Position numbers and translations under genes: made by a program
Notes under the pieces: generated by a model
Databases searched by the model: none
What the model was told of the DNA's origin: nothing
What the model saw: only the letters and a program-made list of their open reading frames with translations
Shown: positions 41,359 through 47,933 of the stretch, piece by piece
Position numbering within the stretch: position 1 is the stretch's first letter
Layout: each line of letters starts with the position of its first letter
Source: Haloarcula japonica DSM 6131
GTDB taxonomy: Archaea; Halobacteriota; Halobacteria; Halobacteriales; Haloarculaceae
DNA: 47,933 bases
Direction: 5' to 3'
Assembly: GCF_000336635.1 (NCBI RefSeq)
Contig: NZ_AOLY01000009.1
Location: forward strand, 1 to 47,933

Positions 41359-41981
41359 GGCTGCCACGGCCGTCGATGCGGAACCAGCGGCGGATCACCC
41401 GCGCGATGCAACTCGTCTTGCTCGGGCTGGTCGGCTACGGCATCATCGCCGGCCAGCCCAAACCGATTACGAACGGTGGTATCGGCCTGCTCGTCACGTT
41501 CCTCCCCGCGGTGATGCGGCGAAACTACAATCTGGCCCTGGACCCGTGGCTCGCCCTCTGGATCACTACCGCGGTGTTTCTGCATACGCTCGGTTCAGCC
41601 GGGCTCTACGGACAGATCGGCTGGTGGGACCACCTCACCCACGCGATGTCAGCCTCACTCATCGCTGCGTTCGGGTACACGACAGCCCGGACTATCGACC
41701 TCCACAACGATTCGATTCACATCCCCCGGCGCGTCTTTTTCGTGTACATCTTCGTCGTCGTGCTCTCCTTCGGGGTAATCTGGGAACTGTTCGAGTTCGC
41801 GCTCGATATCGTCGCCACCGAAACGGGTGTCACGATGCCGCTGGCACAACACGGCCTCGACGACACGGTCCGGGATACGATGTTCAATTCGCTCGGGGCC
41901 CTTCTGGTTGCGGCGTTCGGACAGGCCCATCTCACCGATGTCGCCGAAACCCTCCGGGAGCGGTTGTTCGTTGTCGACTGA
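41355..41981 (+). CDS. DUF2238/YjdF-like membrane protein
   Basis: A 208-residue protein with about five helices. The diagnostic WWDHLTHAMSASLIAAFGYT and GVIWELFEFALDIVAT...DTVRDTMFNSLGALLVAAFG sequences are those of the YjdF/DUF2238 family (D-x-x-x-H and E-x-x-x-D motifs within helices). It overlaps the preceding membrane gene by 4 nt and is translationally coupled. Function unknown; the pair may form a heteromeric complex. Confidence 0.85.
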   Translation: MRLPRPSMRNQRRITRAMQLVLLGLVGYGIIAGQPKPITNGGIGLLVTFLPAVMRRNYNLALDPWLALWITTAVFLHTLGSAGLYGQIGWWDHLTHAMSASLIAAFGYTTARTIDLHNDSIHIPRRVFFVYIFVVVLSFGVIWELFEFALDIVATETGVTMPLAQHGLDDTVRDTMFNSLGALLVAAFGQAHLTDVAETLRERLFVVD

Positions 41982-42216
41982 CGCCGGGCGTTTCACCGGA
42001 TATTGGACGAGATGATAGCTAGCGAGGATGTGGCTGAACACAGTGCGTCATCGATCCGAGTGTTTTCTACCCGATAGATTACGACAGGTGTCGTGTACTA
42101 TCCTCAACATGGAGCCACTGTGGCCGTTGAGTGCGTGATTGCGTTGTCCAGTTATCGCCGTCGCCGCCGAACAGTTATTATGCCTCAGTAAAGTGATTGA
42201 ACAGCATACCAGGGTG

Positions 42217-44985
42217 ATGATTGGAAACGACCTCGATAACATCGCGTTTGCGGGAGCGAGACAGACCGGCGCTGCCAGCCGAGAAATCGAAGTCGTGTAT
42301 CTCGATTCCGACCCGATGGCACGAGAGCAGATACACGAGGGGCTGGCGGACCACCATGCTGACATAACAGTGACGAGCGTGGCAACGACAGATGCCGCCT
42401 TGGAAGCCGCCGCGTCGACGGATGTCTCCTGTCTCGTCCTCGACCCGACTGGGCTGGGTGATATCCCGGACTCGCTGGTGTCGAACGACCGCTATCCTGT
42501 CGTCCTCTACACTGACGCCACTGCGGCGGACAGCGTTGCGACCGTCTTCGACGACGCGGAGACAGTCGTCAAGAAACAGGGGGACGGACAGCTAACGTTT
42601 CTGGCGGAGAAGGTCGTTAGCGTCGTGTCGGCGTCGGCAGACCGGACTGAATCCGCGCTCCGAGATGCGCTGTCCGGAATCGAATCGCGCGCTGAAGCGA
42701 ACGAAATCGCTGTCCTGCTGGCAGATGACGGAACGGTACACTGGTCGAACGACTCGGTGTCGGCGTTCGTTGACCGCCTCGACGATACCCGCCAGGTCGA
42801 GGACTTCTACGACGCCATGATGGCGGCACTTCCCGACACGCCCAGCGGCCATCGGCAGTTACAGCGGCTCCGGAACTCGCCGACTGAACCGGTTGCCATC
42901 CGGGTTTCGGGTAGCGACCATGACCAGTACCTCCTTCGACGCGGGCACGAGCTACCGGATGCCGCGGGGGGACTCACGCTCGTCCTACTGCGAGACATCA
43001 CCGAAACTGTCCGACGTGATGCCCACATGGCGCTGTTGGAACTTCTCGTCGAGCAGGCACAGGACGGCCTTTACACACTCGACGAACGTGGCGTCATCGA
43101 CTTCTGTAACGAGTCGTTTGCGGCGAATCTCGGGTACGAGCCGGACGAGCTGTGCGGCGAACACGCCTCGACAGTGCTTGCTCCCGGTGAACTCTCGAAG
43201 GGGCAGGCGACTGTGGAAACGCTGCTCGAAACGCCTGAGAAGGAGAGTATGTCTGCCGATCTGACGTTCTGTCGGAAAGACGGTACCGAACGGGAGGTGT
43301 CGATCAACTATACGTTGGTTCACGACGAAGACGGCAACTACAGTGGGTTGACCGGTGTCGCTCGAGACATCACGGAGCGCTGTAACCGCGAGCGGGAGTA
43401 TCAGGAGATGACTGAGCGGTTGAATTTAGCGCTCGAAGGTGCGGAACTCGGCGTCTGGGACTGGAACCCCAAAACCAACGACGTCACCTTCGACGAGCGC
43501 TGGACTGGCATGCTCGGTTACACTACGGACGAACTGGAGCCAGACTACGAGACGTGGGCCGACCTCGTCCATCCCGACGACCTCGACCGAGCGGAACAGG
43601 CGCTGGAAGAACTGCAATCCGGGGAGATCGAGACGTACCACAGCGAATTCCGGATGCGGACGAAAGACGGGGACTGGCGGTGGATCCGGGACATCGGCAA
43701 GGTGTTCGAGTGGAACGACGATGGCGAAGCGATCAGGGCTGTCGGGATCCATCAGGACATCACCGAAGAGCGGAAACGCCAGAATGCAATCGAACGGCAG
43801 CGCGACGAACTGGCGACACTCAACGGGGTCAATATGGTCATACAGGACCTCATTCACGCTCTGGGCGGTGCCGCGACTCGCCACGAGACTGCAGAGACAG
43901 TGTGTAAACGCATTGTCGAATCAAACCTCTGTGAGCTAGCGTGGATCGGTGAGCGAGCCGGCGCGGACAATAGACTCGTGCCGAAAACGGTAGCCGGCGA
44001 CAATGATGCCGTTCTCGACGAACTCATCGTTAGTGACGGGAACGGCCAAGTGCTGTGTGAAACAGCCCTCGCGACAGGTGCGGTCCAGACGATACAGGAC
44101 TGCGGCAACCCGGCCGAATTCAAGCAGTGTGGGGCCGCTGCTCGCAAACAGGGGTTCAAGTCCGCCGCAGCGATTCCACTGGTTCAAGGGAACACTGTCC
44201 ACGGCGTTCTCTGCGTGTACGCCGACCAGCCAGCGGCGTTCGGCGGTCGAATAGCTGATAGTTTCGCTGTCCTCGGTAAGATGGTCGGGTACACGCTCGC
44301 CGCGGTCCAGAACAGGCAACTCCTGTCTGACGATACCGCACTCGAACTGACATTCGAATCAGATTGCTCCGACATACCCCTTGTCTCGGCAGCGAATGCG
44401 TACGGATGCCGGATCGAGGTCATCGAATTTGTCGATACCGAGCCGACGCATCTCCTCTATGTCTCCGTCGACGAAGGGCCGCCCGATGCAGTCTCTGCAC
44501 ATCTCTGTTCGCAGACGGATATTCTCGGTTCGCGGGTCGTCCGTGCAGACGATTCCAGCGGCGTTATCGAGCTACAGGTTACAGAAACCGTCCAATCGCT
44601 GCTTCTCGATGTCGGTGCTCGCTGTCGGACCGTGGTTGCCGACGACGGGACGCTCTCTATTACTGTTGAGGCCCCGCCGGATGCCGACTCCCGGGCGATA
44701 CGGGACGCTGTCTCTGATCGGATGCCTAACAGCACGCTGACGGCAAAACGGGAGTGCGATCAGACAGACAACATACTTGACGCCCAAACGGACCCATGCA
44801 ACCACCTGACTGATCGCCAGGAAGAAGTCCTCCGTACGGCCTTCTTGGCGGGCTACTACGCTTGGCCCCGGGATACGAACGCCGAGCAACTGGCAGAGAG
44901 GCTCGATATCGCGTCACCGACGCTCCATCAGCATCTCCGGCGAGCACAGCGGAATCTCATCGATGCTGTGTTGGATCTGCAGTGA
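42217..44985 (+). CDS. Receiver-like/PAS/GAF sensor with Bat-type HTH_10 output
   Basis: A 922-residue cytoplasmic regulator from ATG 42217; a longer TTG start at 42139 is in frame. In order: a degenerate receiver-like domain (about 22-140; VVYLDSDPMAREQIHEGL, VLDPTGLGDIPDS), PAS-like segments (about 170-270; 285-400, LYTLDERGVIDFCNESFAANLG; 405-530, LNLALEGAELGVWDWNPKTNDV), GAF (about 560-700), the Bat sensing domain (about 725-860) and HTH_10 (about 865-918; LTDRQEEVLRTAFLAGYYAWPRDTNAEQLA). The Asp positions of the receiver are not the canonical set, so phosphorylation is unsure. It is a possible regulator of the halorhodopsin region 1.5 kb downstream. Confidence 0.9.
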   Translation: MIGNDLDNIAFAGARQTGAASREIEVVYLDSDPMAREQIHEGLADHHADITVTSVATTDAALEAAASTDVSCLVLDPTGLGDIPDSLVSNDRYPVVLYTDATAADSVATVFDDAETVVKKQGDGQLTFLAEKVVSVVSASADRTESALRDALSGIESRAEANEIAVLLADDGTVHWSNDSVSAFVDRLDDTRQVEDFYDAMMAALPDTPSGHRQLQRLRNSPTEPVAIRVSGSDHDQYLLRRGHELPDAAGGLTLVLLRDITETVRRDAHMALLELLVEQAQDGLYTLDERGVIDFCNESFAANLGYEPDELCGEHASTVLAPGELSKGQATVETLLETPEKESMSADLTFCRKDGTEREVSINYTLVHDEDGNYSGLTGVARDITERCNREREYQEMTERLNLALEGAELGVWDWNPKTNDVTFDERWTGMLGYTTDELEPDYETWADLVHPDDLDRAEQALEELQSGEIETYHSEFRMRTKDGDWRWIRDIGKVFEWNDDGEAIRAVGIHQDITEERKRQNAIERQRDELATLNGVNMVIQDLIHALGGAATRHETAETVCKRIVESNLCELAWIGERAGADNRLVPKTVAGDNDAVLDELIVSDGNGQVLCETALATGAVQTIQDCGNPAEFKQCGAAARKQGFKSAAAIPLVQGNTVHGVLCVYADQPAAFGGRIADSFAVLGKMVGYTLAAVQNRQLLSDDTALELTFESDCSDIPLVSAANAYGCRIEVIEFVDTEPTHLLYVSVDEGPPDAVSAHLCSQTDILGSRVVRADDSSGVIELQVTETVQSLLLDVGARCRTVVADDGTLSITVEAPPDADSRAIRDAVSDRMPNSTLTAKRECDQTDNILDAQTDPCNHLTDRQEEVLRTAFLAGYYAWPRDTNAEQLAERLDIASPTLHQHLRRAQRNLIDAVLDLQ

Positions 44986-45093
44986 TAAGCTATGCTGAGG
45001 GTGTTGACACTTATTGTCGGCGCATTCACTAGGTGCCTAGTTATCTAGGTACAGAGCTAATAACATTGAAGGCTATTAATTTAACCCGCGTAA

Positions 45094-45501
45094 ATGAGTA
45101 ACCAAAGGAATGGAGGATCTCAGAGTGACCAATGGTGTGGGATGACGCCGTCGGAAAGAACGCTGTCTACGGCGGATGTAGACGACGTATTCGAGGTTTT
45201 GTCTGATTGGCGGCGCCGTGCCGTCTGTCGTTACTTCGCGAGCAGTGACCAGACGGCCGCTGACGTCGCGGCGCTCGCCTCGGCAATATCGGAGCACGGA
45301 GAGACGAGTATGGTCGATACAACAGATACGTCACCCTCGACTATCCGAACACAGCTCGAAGAGGAGCATCTGCCGGTGCTCCATCGGATCGGGCTCATCG
45401 ACTACGACGAGCGAAGCGGCGCAGTGAAGTACTGGGGGTCACCCACCGTCGAAAAGTGGGCTGACCACGCGGCGGCTGTCACGCAGCAGACCGACTTCTA
45501 A
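45094..45501 (+). CDS. Winged-helix DUF7344-type regulator
   Basis: A 135-residue protein. It has the haloarchaeal winged-helix pattern DVFEVLSDWRRRAVCRYFASSDQTAADVAALASAI, then TIRTQLEEEHLPVLHRIGLIDYDERSGAVKYWGSPTVEKW. This is the DUF7344 type, often found as small regulators beside Bat and HalOD1 genes. An ATG at 45142 (MTPSERTLS...) is a shorter start; two TATA-like stretches lie upstream (45055-45063; 45074-45084), so the start is uncertain. Targets unknown. Confidence 0.8.
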   Translation: MSNQRNGGSQSDQWCGMTPSERTLSTADVDDVFEVLSDWRRRAVCRYFASSDQTAADVAALASAISEHGETSMVDTTDTSPSTIRTQLEEEHLPVLHRIGLIDYDERSGAVKYWGSPTVEKWADHAAAVTQQTDF

Positions 45502-45513
45502 CTGCTCGGCGGG

Positions 45514-45533
45514 CCGCATCTGGGGGGATGCGG
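45514..45533 (+). terminator. Probable terminator hairpin
   Basis: CCGCATC-TGGGGG-GATGCGG forms a 7-bp stem with a 6-nt loop 13 nt after the winged-helix stop codon. A T-run (45553-45557) follows 20 nt later and doubles as the TATA box of the aldo/keto reductase gene. Confidence 0.55.
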
Positions 45534-45552
45534 GCCGGCGGAGGCGCTACTC

Positions 45553-45560
45553 CTTTTTAA
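45553..45560 (+). promoter_or_regulatory. TATA box of the aldo/keto reductase gene
   Basis: CTTTTTAA is centred 26 nt before ATG 45582, indicating a leaderless transcript. Confidence 0.6.
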
Positions 45561-45581
45561 CGGGGGTCCAAACGCTGGAGC

Positions 45582-46343
45582 ATGGACCTCCCACCAGTCG
45601 GGCTCGGCACGATGGGTATCGAAGACGAAGCTGTCGTTCGGACGGCCATCGACTGTGGCTACCGCCATCTCGACACCGCTCAGATCTACGAAAACGAGCG
45701 CACTGTCGGTGCGGGTATCGCCACCGCCGAAACCGACCGGGCCGACCTGACTGTCGCGACGAAGCTCTGGATCGACGCACTCGGGGCGACCGCCGTCCGC
45801 CCGGCGACAGAAGCGAGCCTCGACCGACTCGGCCTCGATGCCGTCGACCTACTGTACGTCCACCGTCCGCGTGGCGACTACGACCCAGAAACGACGCTGC
45901 CCGCCGTCGAGGCCGTGTGCGAGGCGGGACTGACCGAGCACGTTGGGCTCTCGAACTTCGACCCGGACCAGTTGGCTGTCGCGCGCGACTACCTCGACGG
46001 GATCGCTGCACATCAGGTCGAATTCCATCCGCTGTTCTGGCGCGAATCGCTGCTCGCCGACGCCCGAAAACACGGCTACCCGCTGGTCGCCTATGCACCG
46101 CTGGCCGGCGGTCGCGTGTTCGAGGAAGCGACCATTGTCGACATCGCTGACCAGCACAACACGTCACCGGCCGCTGTCAGCATCGCTTGGGTGACCAGCT
46201 ACGAAAACGTCGTCACGATTCCGAAGGCATCCTCCCGATCCCATCTCGAAGCAAACCTCACCGCTATCGACTTGGAACTGACCGACGACGAAATTGCACG
46301 CATCGAGGGCATCGAGCGCGAAGAAGAATTGTTCCCGGAGTGA
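45582..46343 (+). CDS. Aldo/keto reductase family protein
   Basis: A 253-residue NADPH-dependent AKR (TIM barrel). The catalytic tetrad is visible: Asp31 and Tyr36 in HLDTAQIYENE, Lys61 in VATKLW, and His94 in YVHRPRG. Also GLSNFDPDQLA and the C-terminal AWVTSYENVVTIPKASS cofactor loop (I-P-K-x-S). It is shorter than the usual 270-290 through trimmed loops, as in haloarchaeal 2,5-diketo-D-gluconate reductase-like proteins. Substrate unknown. Monocistronic, 169 nt before halorhodopsin. Confidence 0.94.
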   Translation: MDLPPVGLGTMGIEDEAVVRTAIDCGYRHLDTAQIYENERTVGAGIATAETDRADLTVATKLWIDALGATAVRPATEASLDRLGLDAVDLLYVHRPRGDYDPETTLPAVEAVCEAGLTEHVGLSNFDPDQLAVARDYLDGIAAHQVEFHPLFWRESLLADARKHGYPLVAYAPLAGGRVFEEATIVDIADQHNTSPAAVSIAWVTSYENVVTIPKASSRSHLEANLTAIDLELTDDEIARIEGIEREEELFPE

Positions 46344-46483
46344 GCCGTCCGTCGCTGGACACGAGCAGGCAGGCCTGTCTGAGACTGTTTAGCGCGGTGG
46401 TTCCACCCACGTGACCGGGACTGACCCTGCCCTTCCGAAACCCGAATCTAACAGCGGATACCGATACCGTTTGGCTACGCGTC

Positions 46484-46489
46484 TTTAAG
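46484..46489 (+). promoter_or_regulatory. TATA box of halorhodopsin gene
   Basis: TTTAAG is centred about 27 nt before ATG 46513, so the mRNA is likely leaderless. A double ATACCG repeat (46459-46470) just upstream is a possible activator site. Confidence 0.55.
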
Positions 46490-46512
46490 TGCTCTCTTCG
46501 TAGTTAGTGTAC

Positions 46513-47343
46513 ATGACAGCTGCCAGTACCACTGCAACGACAGTGCTTCAGGCGACACAGTCAGACGTACTTCAGGAGATACAGTCGAATTTCCTCCTGA
46601 ACTCATCACTCTGGGTGAACATCGCGCTGGCGGGCGTCGTCATCCTCCTGTTCATCGCGATGGGTCGTGACATCGAGTCGCCGCGTGCGAAACTCATCTG
46701 GGTTGCGACGATGCTGGTTCCGCTGGTCTCGATTTCCAGCTACGCCGGCCTGGCCTCCGGGCTGACGGTCGGGTTTCTGCAGATGCCGCCGGGTCACGCT
46801 CTCGCCGGGCAGGAAGTCCTGTCGCCGTGGGGCCGCTACCTGACGTGGACGTTCTCGACACCGATGATTCTCCTGGCACTGGGCTTGCTGGCTGACACCG
46901 ACATCGCGTCGCTGTTCACCGCCATCACGATGGACATCGGAATGTGTGTGACCGGCCTCGCCGCCGCGCTGATCACCTCCTCGCACCTGCTGCGCTGGGT
47001 GTTTTACGGCATCAGCTGTGCGTTCTTCCTCGCAGTGCTGTACGTCCTGCTCGTCCAGTGGCCGGCCGACGCAGAGGCTGCCGGGACGAGCGAGATATTC
47101 GGGACGCTCAAGATCCTCACCGTGGTGCTGTGGCTCGGCTACCCGATTCTGTGGGCGCTGGGTTCCGAGGGCGTTGCTCTTCTGAGCGTCGGCGTCACCT
47201 CGTGGGGCTACTCCGGGCTGGACATCCTCGCGAAGTACGTCTTCGCGTTCCTGCTCCTGCGCTGGGTTGCCGCCAACGAAGGCGCTGTCTCGGGGTCCGG
47301 GATGGGCATCGGCTCCAGCGGCGCTGCGCCCGCGGACGACTGA
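46513..47343 (+). CDS. hop: Halorhodopsin (light-driven chloride pump)
   Basis: A 276-residue seven-helix retinal protein. Ion-selectivity residues in WGRYLTWTFSTPMILLALGL are Thr111, Ser115 and Ala122, the T-S-A set of chloride pumps replacing D85/T89/D96 of bacteriorhodopsin. The retinal Lys is K241 in LDILAKYVFAFLL with counter-ion Asp237. Helix A starts at about residue 33. The protein pumps chloride inward in the cytoplasmic membrane and keeps salt balance. ATG 46513 is chosen over GTG 46507 on TATA spacing. The small membrane ORF follows 133 nt downstream. Confidence 0.97.
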   Translation: MTAASTTATTVLQATQSDVLQEIQSNFLLNSSLWVNIALAGVVILLFIAMGRDIESPRAKLIWVATMLVPLVSISSYAGLASGLTVGFLQMPPGHALAGQEVLSPWGRYLTWTFSTPMILLALGLLADTDIASLFTAITMDIGMCVTGLAAALITSSHLLRWVFYGISCAFFLAVLYVLLVQWPADAEAAGTSEIFGTLKILTVVLWLGYPILWALGSEGVALLSVGVTSWGYSGLDILAKYVFAFLLLRWVAANEGAVSGSGMGIGSSGAAPADD

Positions 47344-47476
47344 GTCGCGTATTGAGACGAGAGCAGTATTCGCCCTGCTTGCGTATCCCTGACCGTATTC
47401 TGGCCGTTCTCTATCCCTGGCCACACAGTAGCAGATGCAGAAAAAATAAGCTATGTCGCCAAAATGACTAGTCTGT

Positions 47477-47659
47477 ATGCCCTCCCCATTCGAAAACCCA
47501 GCCCTTCGCTACGGTATCCCACTGGTCAGCGCCACAGTCGTCGCAGCTGTCGCGTTCCTCTTCCTTGAGGGAACAGTACGGTATGTTGCACTCGGTATCG
47601 CTGTCCTCGAAGTTGTGGTCGCCCCACAAATTCTGAAACAGGCGGCGTCGAACGCCTAG
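47477..47659 (+). CDS. 60-residue two-helix membrane protein downstream of halorhodopsin
   Basis: A 60-residue protein with two membrane helices (about 13-30, GIPLVSATVVAAVAFLFL, and 34-52, VRYVALGIAVLEVVVAPQIL) and a short loop containing EGT. A TATA-like AAAAAATAAG (47442-47451) is about 30 nt upstream, giving a leaderless mRNA. No family is recognised. Placement beside hop suggests a possible accessory or assembly role, as small proteins do in the bacteriorhodopsin cluster; inference only. Confidence 0.65.
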   Translation: MPSPFENPALRYGIPLVSATVVAAVAFLFLEGTVRYVALGIAVLEVVVAPQILKQAASNA

Positions 47660-47798
47660 TTGGGGACAGGTCGGAGTTCTGTCTTCGTATCGGTTTGGTG
47701 TGTAGTCCTGCCTGTCTACCTCTGACATTCCAAGCTCGGAGAAGCTGAACCGCTGCGAGACAGCACGCTCGCGGGTCGTTCCTCCCCGCTCGCGTTAC

Positions 47799-47827
47799 CG
47801 AGGTTTTTCCCTGCGGTCAAAACCTCG
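47799..47827. repeat. 9-bp inverted repeat
   Basis: CGAGGTTTT and AAAACCTCG are perfect inverted copies separated by 11 nt. It is the first of three inverted repeats packed in the last 135 bp of the contig. Confidence 0.8.
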
Positions 47828-47857
47828 CTTTCTACGGAGAGAGGCGCTGTCGGTCTC

Positions 47858-47900
47858 GCGGGAACACTGTCACTTCGCTTCGCTCGTGACAAGCTCCCGC
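47858..47900. repeat. Interrupted hairpin
   Basis: GCGGGA pairs with TCCCGC, with inner GTCAC/GTGAC, giving a two-part stem of 6 and 5 bp around the loop TTCGCTTCGCTC. No gene is seen here. Confidence 0.7.
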
Positions 47901-47914
47901 TTGGCAGTCGCGTC

Positions 47915-47929
47915 GTCGCCTACGGCGAC
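47915..47929. repeat. 6-bp terminal hairpin
   Basis: GTCGCC-TAC-GGCGAC is a perfect 6-bp stem with a 3-nt loop at the contig end. It could reflect a repeat family on which the assembly broke. Confidence 0.65.
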
Positions 47930-47933
47930 AGAC

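Noticed and set aside
47468..47728. 86-codon minus-strand frame with Cys-x-x-Cys
   Set aside because: Antisense to the 60-residue membrane protein, whose hydrophobic pattern and promoter favour the plus strand; the Cys motifs are isolated.
1..47933. CRISPR arrays, transposases and prophage genes
   Set aside because: No spaced direct repeats of CRISPR type, no recognisable transposase or integrase, and only one tRNA with no flanking integrase.

Overview
The window is about 48 kb of a halophilic archaeon of class Halobacteria, most likely Haloarcula or a close relative (genus inferred). Evidence: proteins very rich in Asp/Glu, high G+C, TATA boxes about 26 nt before many start codons (leaderless mRNAs), archaeal DnaG, RpoP, eL43, prefoldin beta, Pcc1, split GMP synthetase, pantoate kinase, the siroheme-to-heme pathway, Bat-type regulators and halorhodopsin. 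Bases 2-20 are not genomic: they match the Tn5/Nextera mosaic end, so position 1 is an untrimmed end of an assembled contig. The right end stops in a cluster of inverted repeats.

Layout. 21-1626: Na+/solute symporter with its DUF3311 partner. 1702-4724: CsaA-like tRNA-binding protein, TIM-barrel isomerase, DnaG, GNAT. 4721-7719: polyprenyl block with a DUF92 membrane protein, a catalytically degenerate cis-prenyltransferase resembling eukaryotic NgBR/Nus1, and canonical UppS. 7826-9099: tandem cold-shock genes and two small proteins. 9201-12293: heme operon (fused siroheme decarboxylase, precorrin-2 dehydrogenase, HemA), followed by a DCoH-like protein and an LWR-salt protein. 13149-18284: HAD phosphatase, degenerate MoeA-like protein, GIDE-domain membrane protein, Hsp20, ABC1 kinase, GNAT. 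18505-21284: sulfatase-fold enzyme, GtrA, MoxR. 21370-26221: tRNA-Ser(CGA), DUF2070, GuaA subunit A, histidine kinase, HNH-like protein, DUF192. 26294-27923: a LeuA/CimA-type synthase preceded by two overlapping tiny ORFs. 27999-32250 (minus): terpene-synthase-like protein with a coupled 56-residue ORF, HalOD1 protein and a Bat-like regulator. 32341-38405: HAD, bifunctional-nuclease-fold protein, acidic exported protein, prefoldin beta/DUF3194, toxin-antitoxin-like pair, pantoate kinase, DUF2103. 38451-41981: membrane proteins around the eL43-rpoP-pcc1 operon. 42217-45501: second Bat-like multidomain sensor and a winged-helix protein. 45582-47659: aldo/keto reductase, halorhodopsin and a 60-residue membrane protein.

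Best candidates for undescribed biology are (i) the NgBR-like pseudoenzyme beside UppS and DUF92, suggesting a heteromeric archaeal cis-prenyltransferase for dolichol synthesis, (ii) the class I terpene-synthase-like gene translationally coupled to a tiny upstream ORF, next to light/redox-type regulators, and (iii) the nested tiny ORFs before the LeuA/CimA-type gene. No CRISPR array, intact insertion sequence or prophage was seen.
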